Origin: Deltaproteobacteria bacterium
Lineage (GTDB): Bacteria > JADJOY01
Direction of reading: 5' to 3'
Length of the DNA: 64,000 nt
Assembly: GCA_016713535.1 (NCBI GenBank)
Contig: JADJOY010000029.1
Coordinates: forward strand, 86,511-150,510
Numbering within the stretch: the first letter of the stretch is position 1; every line of letters starts with the position of its first letter. Shown in pieces: positions 1-8,993 of the stretch. Under the pieces are notes generated by a model that was given only the letters and a program-made list of their open reading frames with translations, was not told the origin of the DNA and did no database searches. Both the position numbers and the translations under genes were made by a program.

Positions 1-1
1 C

Positions 2-280
2 GACCCGCTCGGCGGCATGCACGTGACCGCGCCGACCTTCGGCGAGATGGGGGCGCTGCTCACCCACGCCGCGAGCGACCTCGGCGCGCCCACCGTGTTC
101 GTGCTCGAGGGCGGGTACGACCTCGACGGCCTCGATCAGTCGGTGCGCGCGGTCCTAGACCGGCTGAAGACCGAGACTCCGCCCGCGGCCGCGCCCGAGC
201 ACTCGCGGCTCACGCCGATCCTCGACGCCGTGAAGCACGCGCACGAGCACTTCCAGCCGCTCGCCCACGCGCACCGCTGA
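2..280 (+). CDS. Histone deacetylase family protein, C-terminal fragment
   Basis: Partial gene: the reading frame is open at the left edge and ends at TGA 278-280, leaving 92 residues. The fragment opens with DPLGGM, which resembles the metal-site region of the acetoin utilisation/HDAC family, and contains FVLEGGYDL, the conserved glycine-rich loop near the C-terminus of these zinc-dependent deacetylases. Family members remove acyl groups from lysine or polyamine substrates in the cytoplasm. The catalytic His/Asp residues lie upstream of the window, so activity cannot be judged. The tail is Ala/His-rich and not conserved. A perfect palindrome just downstream could end transcription. Confidence 0.85.
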   Translation, partial: DPLGGMHVTAPTFGEMGALLTHAASDLGAPTVFVLEGGYDLDGLDQSVRAVLDRLKTETPPAAAPEHSRLTPILDAVKHAHEHFQPLAHAHR

Positions 281-289
281 ACGGCTGCT

Positions 290-315
290 GAAAAACTCGC
301 GGCCGCGAGTTTTTC
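290..315 (+). terminator. Palindromic terminator-like hairpin after the HDAC gene
   Basis: A perfect 26-bp palindrome (GAAAAACTCGCGG and its complement) starts 10 bp after the HDAC stop codon. The stem has a GC core flanked by five A and five T, the form expected of an intrinsic terminator that works on both strands. It is the clearest terminator-like structure in the window. Confidence 0.6.
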
Positions 316-600
316 GCGCCGGTCGGCCCCTTCCTCGGGGTCGGGCCTTCCTCGGGGAGCGCGCCAAGCGCGCGGGTTCCAGCCCCGCGCCCCACACGGG
401 GCTCGCGGGGTCTTGTGAAGACCCCGCACCCCAGAGCGCGGTCCTTGCGGGGCCCCGCTCCCAAACCGACGAGCGAGGCTCGTCGGCGCGCCTCGAGGCG
501 CGCGCCATGGTCCGCTGCCTGCTCGAGGCGGTAGGCAGCCCCGGGGCCGCGCGGTAATCTGAATCTCGGCTGCGTTCGCGTCGTCCGAGTGGCCTGACCC
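316..600. repeat. Intergenic GC-rich inverted-repeat cluster
   Basis: No credible gene lies between the terminator and tatA/B. The stretch holds a 10-bp stem at 405-414/418-427 (GCGGGGTCTT, loop GTG), an 8-bp stem at 467-474/478-485 (CGACGAGC) and an 18-bp palindrome at 486-503 (GCGCGCCTC and complement). The GGGGTCTT/AAGACCCC hairpin recurs at 30644-30662, so this is one copy of a dispersed intergenic repeat. The tatA/B promoter must lie at its right end but no clear motif is visible. Confidence 0.55.
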
Positions 601-620
601 GCAGCGACGATCGAGGTCCG

Positions 621-977
621 ATGTTCGGCATAGGCACTCCCGAATTGATCGTGATCCTGGTGATCGCGCTCATCTTCCTCGGCCCCCGCCGCCTTCCCGA
701 GGTGGGCAAGGCGCTCGGCAAGGCGCTCGGCGAGCTGCGCCGCGCCAGCCAGGACCTCCGGGATTCGATCGAGATCGAGACCCGCCGCTCGGAGCACGCC
801 GAGCGCGTCGCGTCAGCGCAAGCCGCGAACCCGGCCGTGCGCGCACCGCAGGCTCCGGCCCCTCCCGCCGGGGCGCCCTCCACGCCGGAGGCCGCGGCCC
901 CGGCGACCTCGCAGGAACCGATCCCCCGTGGCGAGCCCGCTCGCGAAGATCCGGGAGACTCGAAGCCCCCGGTCTGA
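621..977 (+). CDS. Sec-independent translocase TatA/TatB family protein
   Basis: 118 residues. It starts MFGIGTPELIVILVIAL, one membrane-spanning helix at about residues 5-21, followed by the FLGPRRLPEVGKALG hinge and an amphipathic helix to about residue 55, the standard TatA/TatB plan. From about residue 65 the tail is Ala/Pro-rich and variable. The family forms the twin-arginine translocation machinery that moves folded proteins across the inner membrane. The length and the N-terminal PEL with an FLGP hinge fit TatB, but TatA and TatB cannot be separated with certainty here. tatC follows about 150 bp downstream in the same direction, supporting the assignment. Confidence 0.88.
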   Translation: MFGIGTPELIVILVIALIFLGPRRLPEVGKALGKALGELRRASQDLRDSIEIETRRSEHAERVASAQAANPAVRAPQAPAPPAGAPSTPEAAAPATSQEPIPRGEPAREDPGDSKPPV

Positions 978-1127
978 GCGTGCTCGAACCCGGCCGCGCG
1001 TGAGCCTCGGAGCGCCGGGGTCGGCGCACCGGCTCGGGGACGCGCACCCGGTGGGCCGCGAGTGCCGGCGAGGCAACGATCTCGCGCCCGCGTCGGAACC
1101 CACCCCGCAGGCGTCCCGGATGACGAA

Positions 1128-1952
1128 GTGAAGCGCCCGTTCCCACAGCCCCCGAACCCGGAACGGCTGATGCCGTTCACCGACCACCTCGAAGAGCTCC
1201 GTTTCCGGCTGATCCGGGCGGTCCTCGGGCTCCTGGTGGGCGCGGCGGTGTGCCTACCGTTCCAGCGCGAGATCTTCCACTTGTTGATGCGGCCGCTGCT
1301 GGCCGCGCTCAACAACGAGCCGATGATCGCGCTGGGCGTGGCGGACCTCTTCTGGACCTATCTCAAGGTGGCGCTGCTGGGCGGCCTCTTCCTGGCCTCG
1401 CCGTGGGTCTTCTACCAGGTGTGGGCCTTCATCGCCCCCGGGCTTCACTCCCACGAGCGCAAGCTCGCGATCCCGTTCATCGCCTCCACGACGTTTTTCT
1501 TCGTCTCGGGCGCGGCGTTCGGCTATTTCTTGCTCATGCCGGTCGCGTTCAAGTACCTGCTCAGCTTCAGTGACGAGTACGTCAAGGCGACGCTCGACGT
1601 GCAGCGGAACTTCGGCTTCGCGCTGCAGCTCCTGATCGTGTTCGGCCTCGTCTTCGAGCTGCCGGTGATCCTGACGCTGCTCGCGAAGCTGGGCATCGTC
1701 GACGCGCCGAAGCTGCGGCGCTTCCGGCGCTACTGGGTCGTGGTGGCGTTCGTGATCGGCGCCATGGCCACTCCGACCCCCGACGCCGTGACGCAGACCT
1801 TCGCGTCGCTGCCGCTCATCGCGCTCTACGAGGTCGGGATCGTCTCCGCCAAGCTCTTCGGCCGCAAGCCCTACGATCCGGACGCCGGCGCCGCCGGCCC
1901 ACCCTCGGGCGCGGCGCCCCCGCCGAGCACGCCCCCCACCGTGAGCACCTGA
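1128..1952 (+). CDS. tatC: Twin-arginine translocase subunit TatC
   Basis: 274 residues from GTG 1128; ATG 1170 is the main alternative, giving the typical N-terminus MPFTDHLEELRFRLI. TatC is the polytopic inner-membrane receptor for twin-arginine signal peptides. Visible family marks are the N-terminal HLEELR motif, the segment FLASPWVFYQVWAFIAPGL, FELPVI in the fourth helix region, and about six hydrophobic helices. The last 30 residues are a Pro/Ala/Gly tail with no family counterpart. It follows tatA/B and ends 9 bp before the kinase gene, so the three may be co-transcribed. The ribosome binding site is weak for both starts, leaving the start uncertain. Confidence 0.92.
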   Translation: MKRPFPQPPNPERLMPFTDHLEELRFRLIRAVLGLLVGAAVCLPFQREIFHLLMRPLLAALNNEPMIALGVADLFWTYLKVALLGGLFLASPWVFYQVWAFIAPGLHSHERKLAIPFIASTTFFFVSGAAFGYFLLMPVAFKYLLSFSDEYVKATLDVQRNFGFALQLLIVFGLVFELPVILTLLAKLGIVDAPKLRRFRRYWVVVAFVIGAMATPTPDAVTQTFASLPLIALYEVGIVSAKLFGRKPYDPDAGAAGPPSGAAPPPSTPPTVST

Positions 1953-1961
1953 GCCGAGCCG

Positions 1962-4528
1962 ATGCGCTGCCCCGCGTGCCAATCCCAGCAGCCCGACAGC
2001 GCTCGCTCGTGCTCCGTGTGCGGCAAGACGCTCGTGACGGCGCCCGAGCCCGTGGGCGGGGACACCCTCGGCGCCTCGCTGCCCGCGTCGGCGGTGGAGG
2101 TGGCCGACTCGACCCTCGAGTTCGCGGCCGCGGCGGTGCTGCGCGAAGGGATGGTGTTCGCGGGTCGCTACGAGATCCAGGCGATCATCGGGCGCGGCGG
2201 CATGGGCACGGTGTACCGCGCGCGCGATCGGCACCTCGAGGAGATCGTCGCGCTCAAGCTGATCCTGCCGCAGCTCGTGCCGATGGGCGGGATCCTCGAG
2301 CGCTTCAAGCACGAGATCCGGCTCGCCCGCCAGCTCTCCCATCCCAACATCATCAAGGTCTACGACCTCGGTCAGCACGACGACGTGACCTACCTCTCGA
2401 TGGAGCACCTCGAGGGTGCCGACCTGCGCCAGCTCATCCAGGAGCAGGGGCCGCTGCCGGTCGAGCGGGCCGTCGAGATCGGCAAGCAGATCTGTGCAGG
2501 CCTGGCGTTCGCCCACGAGAGCGGGGTCATCCACCGCGACATCAAGCCGCACAACATCTTCCTGACCAAGCGCGGCCGGGTGAAGCTCGTGGACTTCGGG
2601 CTCGCCAAGGCGATCGACGTGAGCCAGGTCAGCCTGACCGGTCAGGCGATCGGCACACCGGCCTACATGTCACCCGAGCAGGCCGTGCACGAGGACGGTC
2701 GGCCCGTCGACCACCGCACCGACCTCTACTCGCTGGGCGTGGTGCTGTTCCAGATGTTCACCGGGCAGGTGCCGTTCCGGGGTACGAGCGCGGTCGAGGT
2801 GGCGCTCGCCCACGTGCAGAAGCAGCCGCCGCGGCCGCGGGAGATGCGTCCGGATCTGCCGCCGCACCTCGAAGCGGTGGTGCTCAAGGCGATGTCGAAG
2901 GACCGCGAGTACCGCTACTCCTCGGCGCTCGAGATCGCGTCCGACCTCGGCGGCGAGACCCGGCTGTGGGAGAGCGCGGCCCAGGTCAAGGGCGCCACCC
3001 AGCCCGTGAAGCACAAGCGCCCGGTGCCCCACGAGGGGCCCACGATCGACACCTCGCGAGCCGGTCCGGGCAACGAGTGGGCGCCGGTGCTCGGCGAGCG
3101 CGGCGAGAGCACCGTCGTCGAGAAGCCGCCGGCGGGAGGTGGCAAGGGCGCCGCCGCGTGGGCGGTGCCGGTGATGCTGGCGCTCGTGGTCGCCGCCGGT
3201 CTCGGCGCCTACCGTCTGCACCTCGGGCCGTTCGCGAAGCCTGGAGCGGTCGCCACCAAGCCCACGACGATCGAGGCGGGCAGCGACGGCGGTGCTCCCG
3301 ACGCGGTCACCACATCGCCGCCGACGGACGCGGTGGGCGGCGCGCCCACGCCGGTCGCCGCTCCGCCGCCGCTCGTCGTGGCGCCGACACCGCCGGTCAC
3401 GCCACCCTCAGCGCCGAAGGCCACGATCGCGGCGCGCGAGGACGAGCCGAAGGTCGCGAGGCCGGCGATCCTGCCCGTCACGGCGCTCGAGGCCAAGGAC
3501 GCAGCGAAGGGGAAGGACGCCAAGGACTCCAAGGACACGAAGGTCGCGCTCGCCGAGCCTGCGCCCGTCGGCAAGGACGGTAAGGCCGTCAACGACGCCA
3601 AGCAGGCGGCGCCGGCCACCGCACCGCCCGAGGCGAAGGGCGCCAAGGAGACCAAGGAAGCCAAGGACGCCAAGGACGCGAAGACCGGCCCGGACGCGGC
3701 GGCCGACGGCAGGACGCGTCCAAGGACACCACGAAGGACCCCAACTCCACGACCGTCTCGGCCAAGCTCCTCGCCTCGCTCCCCAAGGGCACCAAGGTCA
3801 CCGATCTCGAGCTCCGCAAGCTCGCCTGCCAGGGCGGCGACGGCGAGATCTGCCACGACCTCGCCGCGCTCTTCGAGGAGGGAAGTGGAGCGCAGGGCGT
3901 CGCCGCCGACACCGGGCAGGCCGCGTCCTACTACAAGCGCTCCTGCGAGCTCGGCACCGGCGAGGGCTGCATCGACGGCGGGATGCTGCTGGAGCAGACG
4001 GGTGACGGCACCGGCGCCGCGGGGCTCTACGAGAAGGGCTGCCGCATCCACAAGCCGCAGGCGTGCTTCAACCTCGCCAAGATGCTGAAGGAGGGTGACG
4101 GCGTCGGCGCCGAGCCCATGCGCGCGGCGCTGCTCTACCGCCAGTCGTGCGAGGAGGGGCTCGCCGCGGGTTGCACCAACCTCGGGCTCATGTACGAGGA
4201 CGGCGTGGGTCTCGACAAGAACGCGGCACTCGCGCTCGATCTCTACGAGCGCGGCTGCAACGGCGGCAGCGTCGCGGGCTGCTCCAACCTGGGTTCGCTC
4301 TACCAGGGTGGGCGCGGCGTTCCCGAGGACATGGTGAAGGCCGGCGAGTACTACGAGAAGGCCTGCCAGAAGGGGAACTCGGCGGCGTGCTTCAACCTCG
4401 GCCGCCTGACCGAGCAAGGTCTCGGCCGCCCCTCCGACGCCAGCGCCGCGTTCGCCCTGTACGAAAAGGCCTGCAAGAAGGGCAACTCGACCGCCTGCGC
4501 CTCCGCCGACCGCCTCGGCGGGCAATGA
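1962..4528 (+). CDS. Ser/Thr protein kinase fused to Sel1-like repeats (one frameshift)
   Basis: Reads as one protein of about 855 residues if a single missing base near 3711 is restored. Order: CxxC...CxxC zinc ribbon (C3, C6, C17, C20); kinase domain about 70-340 with glycine loop IIGRGGMGTVY, Lys99, HRDIKPHN (catalytic Asp193) and DFG 211-213; one membrane helix near 395-420; a Lys/Asp/Ala/Pro-rich linker; then cysteine-rich Sel1-type repeats (ACFNLAKMLKEGDGVG and similar). The kinase would lie in the cytoplasm with the repeats outside. At 3711 the linker pattern DGKDASKD is recovered by reading AAG for AG, so an indel in one gene is more likely than two genes. It starts 10 bp after tatC. 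Confidence 0.85.
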
Positions 4529-5040
4529 AGCCGCCGTTTCCGCTGCCGTACTCGTCGTTCACGGTGAAAACGTCGCTCCCGGTTGGCGAGGTCGAGCGGC
4601 GCCTGCGGGCCGACACCGTGCCACCGCTGTCACGGGACGACCGGTCCCGCTTCGAGCGCGACTGGGTCCTTCGGTGGGTCGATGGCCGGGAGGTCTGGCC
4701 GAGATCGGACTTCGAGGGAACCATCGCCAGGCCCCAATTCGCGCTGCGGAGCCTCCGTTACGATCGAGGCCCTCGCCTCCCGGTTGCGTTCGGCGCGATG
4801 ACGTCCGTTGAATCCGGCGCCGTGCTCGCTGTGACGGTCGAGCCGAATCCAACCTGGCCGATCTGGGTGATTGTCGGGGCGATGGGGGTGGTGATCGTCT
4901 CGGACGCGCTCGGTTCGTGTGTGCTCGGGTCTTTGCCGTTCTCGGTTTGGGCCTGGATTGCCATCGGACGCTTCATCGATGAGGTGCGCTGCGTTCGTCG
5001 CCGGCTCGAGCGCTTGCTGTCCGCGGAGTGGAAGGAATGA
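4525..5040 (+). CDS. Small hypothetical membrane protein
   Basis: 171 residues, not recognised. The ATG at 4525 overlaps the TGA of the kinase/Sel1 gene (ATGA), so it is probably translated by coupling. The N-terminal 110 residues look soluble and contain two Trp/Arg-rich stretches (DWVLRWVDGREVWPRSDFEG). Two hydrophobic segments follow at about residues 112-130 and 133-152, separated by a short turn, and the end is basic (VRCVRRRLERLL). It resembles small proteins with an N-terminal recognition domain and a membrane hairpin. A partner role for the kinase is possible from position alone; nothing in the sequence proves it. Confidence 0.7.
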   Translation: MKPPFPLPYSSFTVKTSLPVGEVERRLRADTVPPLSRDDRSRFERDWVLRWVDGREVWPRSDFEGTIARPQFALRSLRYDRGPRLPVAFGAMTSVESGAVLAVTVEPNPTWPIWVIVGAMGVVIVSDALGSCVLGSLPFSVWAWIAIGRFIDEVRCVRRRLERLLSAEWKE

Positions 5041-5819
5041 ACCTCTCCGCGGCGCGCGCGCGACTGGTGGAGGCCGAGCTCGCCGTCGCCCACTTCAACG
5101 CGCTGCGCACCTGCGCCGCCGGGGCCGAGGGCGCGATCCGGCGCGACGCCGTGGCCGGATTCGAGGTGCTGCTCGATCCGTCGCGGCCTTCGAACCCGTA
5201 CTACAACCGGTCCGTGCCGGCGCATCCGGCGGCGCTCGCGGAGGAAGGGCTCGCGGCGCTACCGGCGGGAGTCGTCGCTGTCGAGACCGCACCCGGCGAG
5301 CTCGACCCGGGTTGCGCCGATCGGCTCCTCGCACGCGGGTTCGGTCCCGCGTGGCAGCTCTGTTATCTCGCGGCCGACCCCCGCGGGCACACCGGCGCCG
5401 GGCTCGCCGGTCCCGCCGTGGTCCGGCTCGGCGCGAGCGATCGCGGGCGGTTCTTCGACCTCCTCGAGCTCGAGGGCGTGCCGTTCCCGTCCGAGCGCCG
5501 CGCCGCCAAGGCGGCGTACTACTGCACCGACACGTTCCGTTCGTACCTGGCGCTCGCCGAGCACGGCGAGCCGATGGCGTGGACCACGATGTACGTGGGT
5601 GACGGCTTCGCGTTCCTCGGTAACTCGTTCACGCTTCCCGAACACCGGCGGAAGGGCGCGCACGCAGCGTTGCTCGCCGCGCGCCTCGCCGACGCCGCGG
5701 TGCTCGGGCTCGCGCTCGCGTTCACCGACGTCGAGCACGGCTCGCAGAGCCACGCCAACTGCGAGCGCGCCGGCTTTCGCACGCTCACCATCCGCATCAT
5801 CTGGTCGAAGCGCGCCTGA
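5037..5819 (+). CDS. GNAT family N-acetyltransferase
   Basis: 260 residues from ATG 5037, which overlaps the preceding TGA and has GGAG at 5024-5027; an upstream in-frame GTG at 5028 is less likely. The C-terminal half carries the acetyl-CoA loop region (LPEHRRKGAHAALLAARL, about residues 200-217) followed by the helix and the late strand EHGSQSHANCERAGFRTL, where N and the C-terminal AGF are typical of GNAT enzymes. The N-terminal 120 residues form a second, weaker GNAT-like domain. Such enzymes transfer an acetyl group to an amine. The substrate is unknown. Confidence 0.8.
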   Translation: MNLSAARARLVEAELAVAHFNALRTCAAGAEGAIRRDAVAGFEVLLDPSRPSNPYYNRSVPAHPAALAEEGLAALPAGVVAVETAPGELDPGCADRLLARGFGPAWQLCYLAADPRGHTGAGLAGPAVVRLGASDRGRFFDLLELEGVPFPSERRAAKAAYYCTDTFRSYLALAEHGEPMAWTTMYVGDGFAFLGNSFTLPEHRRKGAHAALLAARLADAAVLGLALAFTDVEHGSQSHANCERAGFRTLTIRIIWSKRA

Positions 5820-5874
5820 CCCGCGACCCAGGGCGGGCATGGCATAGCCACGCTCGTCGTTCACCCCAGCAGGC

Positions 5875-6750
5875 TCACGTCCCCCTCGACCAGGGGCCGG
5901 GGAAGCGCCACCGCTCGGGGTCGCGCGCCTGGCGGCGCTGGAGCGCGGCGATGCCGCTCTCGACCGAGGCCTTCACGCGGTCGCGAAGCTCGCGGCAGGC
6001 GTCGTCGTCTTGCCACGCGCCACGGTAGCGCCGCGTCGAGATCGGCCGCTGGAACTGGAAGTACAAGCGCTCGGGCCGCGGGATCGGCGTAGGTCCGATG
6101 CCGCGCACCAGCGGGAAGAGCATCTCGTCCACGGGCAGCCGGGTCTTCGCCAGGAGCTTCCCGAGCGGCGAGTCGAGCACCAGGTTGGCGTCCGCGACGA
6201 TGTCCCAGGCATCCTCGGCGCCCACCGCGGCGAACGGCACGATCGGCACGCCGTGGCGGATCGCCATGCGCGCGAAGCCCAGGCGGTCCTTCCAAAGGAG
6301 CTGGTAGCGCTCGCCGCGGCGCTTCGCGACCTCGCGCCCCCCACCGGGGAAGACGAGCACGAACTCGCCCGCCTCGAAGAGCCGGGCGCAGCTCTCGCGC
6401 GTGCCCTCGACCGCGCCGAAGCGGGTCAAGAAGTCACGCCACACGGGGATCTTGAAGTGGGCGTAGTGGCCGAGCGAGCGCGGCAGGAGGTGGCGCTCCT
6501 CCCAGATCCGCAGGAAGAGCAGCGGCAGGTCGTAGACGCCGAGGATGGTGTGGTTGCCGACCAGAAGCGCCGGGCCCCTCGCGGGAACGTGATCGAGACC
6601 GAGCGCGAGCGGGTTCGTGTACCAGACCAGGGGCTGGAAGAGCTTCGAGAGGGCGCCGATCTCGCGCGCCGAAGGCAGCTTCCACCGTGCAGCGCCGTCG
6701 TCGTCCGGCGTCGCGGCGCCCGGCTTCGACCGTCGAGCTCGCGGCGCCAT
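5875..6750 (-). CDS. Lysophospholipid/diacylglycerol acyltransferase-like protein
   Basis: 291 residues from ATG 6750. The acceptor-site motif is GNHTILGVYD (N66, H67, D74), the donor-side motif is FPGGGREV, and VPIVPFAAVGAEDAW follows, all as in the MGAT/DGAT-like branch of the LPLAT superfamily rather than classical PlsC, which has FPEGTR. Members esterify lysophospholipid, diacylglycerol or wax alcohols at the membrane. The N-terminus is basic (MAPRARRSKP) and no full membrane helix is obvious. It lies only a few bases after the stop of the lytic transglycosylase gene and is probably in the same operon. The lipid substrate cannot be read from sequence. Confidence 0.85.
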   Translation of the reverse strand: MAPRARRSKPGAATPDDDGAARWKLPSAREIGALSKLFQPLVWYTNPLALGLDHVPARGPALLVGNHTILGVYDLPLLFLRIWEERHLLPRSLGHYAHFKIPVWRDFLTRFGAVEGTRESCARLFEAGEFVLVFPGGGREVAKRRGERYQLLWKDRLGFARMAIRHGVPIVPFAAVGAEDAWDIVADANLVLDSPLGKLLAKTRLPVDEMLFPLVRGIGPTPIPRPERLYFQFQRPISTRRYRGAWQDDDACRELRDRVKASVESGIAALQRRQARDPERWRFPGPWSRGT

Positions 6751-6755
6751 CGTGG

Positions 6756-8909
6756 TCACACCGCTCCCAGGTAGAGCTCGCGGTAGTGGAGCCAGTCGCG
6801 GATCACGTTGCGCACGTAGTTGCGGGTCTCGGCATACGGGATCGTCTCGGCGAACGCGGCGCCCTTGAGGCTCGGGTCGCGTGCGGTCCAGCGGTCGACG
6901 GCGTCCTCGCCCGCGTTGTAGCTGGCGACGGCGCGCTCGACGTCGTCGTGGTAGCGGGTGAGAAGGCTCGCCAGGTAGTGACAGCCGAGTGTCAGGTTGA
7001 TGCGCGGCTGGAAGAGGTCGCCGAGCTCGAAGTCGGTGAATCCCACCTCGGTCGCGAGCCGCCGCGCCGTGGGCGGGATGATCTGCATCAGGCCCCGGGC
7101 GTCGGCGGGCGAGTGGGCGCGCGGGTCGAAGAGGCTCTCGTTGCGGATCAGCGCCGCCGCGAGCAGCGGGTCGAGCCCCTCCGCGGCGGCCAGCCGCCGC
7201 AGGTGGTGCGGATAGGGCAGTGGGTAGAGGAAGCGCTCGAACGGGTTGCCGGCGAGCAGCGCGTGGCCTTCGCCGTCGAGCCCGCCGGCGCGCGCCTTCT
7301 GCGCCGCCTTGAGAGCGCGGTTGGCGGAGCCGATCGAGGCGTAGAAGCGCGCCATCCAGATCCGCGTGGCGTCGTCGAGCGAGGCGCCGCTCTCGGCGGC
7401 GCGCAGCTCGTCGAGGGCGAGGTCGTCGAGCATCGCGTCGGCGAGCCACCGCGCCCGCACCAGGTGCTCGCCGACGTCGCCGCCGGTGAGCGGTGGATCG
7501 CCGACGCCGAGACCGTCGAGGGCCGCGAGCGGAGTGAGGGCGCGCCACGCGGGGCTCGCGGTGTCGTCCGCCGCCAGCGGCGCGGGGGCGGGGATCGAGC
7601 CGTTCACGCCGAGTGCCGCGAGCCGGCCGTAGTAGCCGTTGGGGTCCTCGCCGGCGAGCGCATCGAAGATCTGGCTCGCGCGCCCCGCCTGGCCTGCGGC
7701 GGCGAGGGCGCGCGCTTGCCAGTAGCGGATGCGTCGCCCCACCTCGGGAGCGCGCGCGAGCGCGCGGGTCTGCTCGAAGGTCGCGAGGTGCTTGGCGGGC
7801 GGGTCGTGGCGGTACGAGATCCAGGTCCAGCGCCACAACGCGTCGGCGGTACGGTCCGCGCGCGGGTACTCCTTCACCACGCGCTGGTAGAGGGTCACGG
7901 CGCCGGCCCACGCGTGCGCCTCCTCCTGGATGCGCGCGCGCATGTAGAGGATCTCGTCGCCCAGCGACGCGGGCGGCGAGAGCGCCTCGAGCTGATCGAG
8001 GACCGCGATGGTCTCGCGGTTCTTGCCACGGTTCCAGAGCGCCTGCGCGAGCGTGAAGGCCGCGGTCGTGCCAGCCTGGCTGCGCGGGCTCGCGCGCACC
8101 ACCGCGCGCAGCATCTCCTCGCGGTCGTCGGGTCGCCCGGCGCGCTTCAGTAGCCCGGCGAGCTCGAGCTGGGCATCGAGCGCGTCGGGCGAGCCGGCGT
8201 TGTCACGCACGGTGCGCTCGAGCAGCGCGACCGCGGCCGTGACCTCACCTTCCTTGGCGAGACGCTTGGCCTCGGCGACGGCCCCGTCGAGCGACGGCCG
8301 CGGCACCAGCTCGGGGTGGGCGGCGTCGAGGGCGGCGAGGCGTGCGCGCGCCTCGCGGTCGGCGTCCTCGAGCGGCCACTCGTCGCGCAGCTCGAGGAGA
8401 TAGCGACGCGCGTCGCCCGCGCGCTCGGAGCGCTCGAGGCACTCCGCGAGGCGTAGCGTGGCGTTGGCGCTCACGGTCGCCGAGCGTGAACGCTCGCGCG
8501 CGAGCGCGAAGAGCACCGCCGCCTGGTTGCAGTCGCCGGCGCGGCGGCGCAGGTTGCCGAGCTCGAGAGCGGCGTCCGCGGTGAGCAAGCTCGTGGGGTA
8601 GATCCTGAGCAGCGTCTCGAGGGTGGTCGTGGCGACCGCATCGTCGCCGAGCCCGGCCTGGGCGCGTGCGAGGTAGAGGTGGGCGTAGTCGCCGAGCTGG
8701 TTGCGCTCGGCGGCCACCGGCGCGAGCTGGGCGACGGCACTCGCGTGCTCGCCCCCGCGCTCGGCGCGAAGGCCGGCGGCGAGCCGCGCGAGCGAGGTCG
8801 CGCTCGGCGCGGGTGCGGGCGCCTGCGCTCGCGCCAGCGAGGCGATCGCGAGCGGCAACGCCACGAACAGGCCGAGTTTCACGCGGGCGCCGCGTCCGAT
8901 TGGCGACAT
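6756..8909 (-). CDS. Lytic transglycosylase (Slt-like) with TPR-like superhelix
   Basis: 717 residues from ATG 8909, which puts a signal peptide (VKLGLFVALPLAIASLARA) at the N-terminus; the longer frame uses TTG 8945. Residues about 50-520 are an alpha-helical repeat region rich in Ala/Leu, similar to the U/L superhelix of Slt70. The C-terminal 170 residues are the catalytic SLT domain: LIRNESLFDPRAHS with the catalytic Glu, SPADARGLMQIIPPTA, and NYVRNVIRDW near the end. The enzyme cleaves peptidoglycan to 1,6-anhydromuropeptides in the periplasm. The acyltransferase gene follows directly. Recycling enzymes AmgK and MurU are encoded 6-10 kb away. Confidence 0.92.
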   Translation of the reverse strand: MSPIGRGARVKLGLFVALPLAIASLARAQAPAPAPSATSLARLAAGLRAERGGEHASAVAQLAPVAAERNQLGDYAHLYLARAQAGLGDDAVATTTLETLLRIYPTSLLTADAALELGNLRRRAGDCNQAAVLFALARERSRSATVSANATLRLAECLERSERAGDARRYLLELRDEWPLEDADREARARLAALDAAHPELVPRPSLDGAVAEAKRLAKEGEVTAAVALLERTVRDNAGSPDALDAQLELAGLLKRAGRPDDREEMLRAVVRASPRSQAGTTAAFTLAQALWNRGKNRETIAVLDQLEALSPPASLGDEILYMRARIQEEAHAWAGAVTLYQRVVKEYPRADRTADALWRWTWISYRHDPPAKHLATFEQTRALARAPEVGRRIRYWQARALAAAGQAGRASQIFDALAGEDPNGYYGRLAALGVNGSIPAPAPLAADDTASPAWRALTPLAALDGLGVGDPPLTGGDVGEHLVRARWLADAMLDDLALDELRAAESGASLDDATRIWMARFYASIGSANRALKAAQKARAGGLDGEGHALLAGNPFERFLYPLPYPHHLRRLAAAEGLDPLLAAALIRNESLFDPRAHSPADARGLMQIIPPTARRLATEVGFTDFELGDLFQPRINLTLGCHYLASLLTRYHDDVERAVASYNAGEDAVDRWTARDPSLKGAAFAETIPYAETRNYVRNVIRDWLHYRELYLGAV

Positions 8910-8993
8910 GCGCGCGAACTTGGCGTCCGGGGCGGGCGATGACAAGGGGCCTCGCGCGGACCGCGCGAGCCGCGCGGCGTGACCCGGCCGGGC

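Noticed and set aside
3209-4525. Long minus-strand open frame opposite the kinase/Sel1 gene
   Set aside because: Its translation is low-complexity Ala/Gly/Val/Arg and it is a complement shadow of a gene with clear domains. The same applies to other long antisense frames, e.g. 1254-2552 and 19514-21394.
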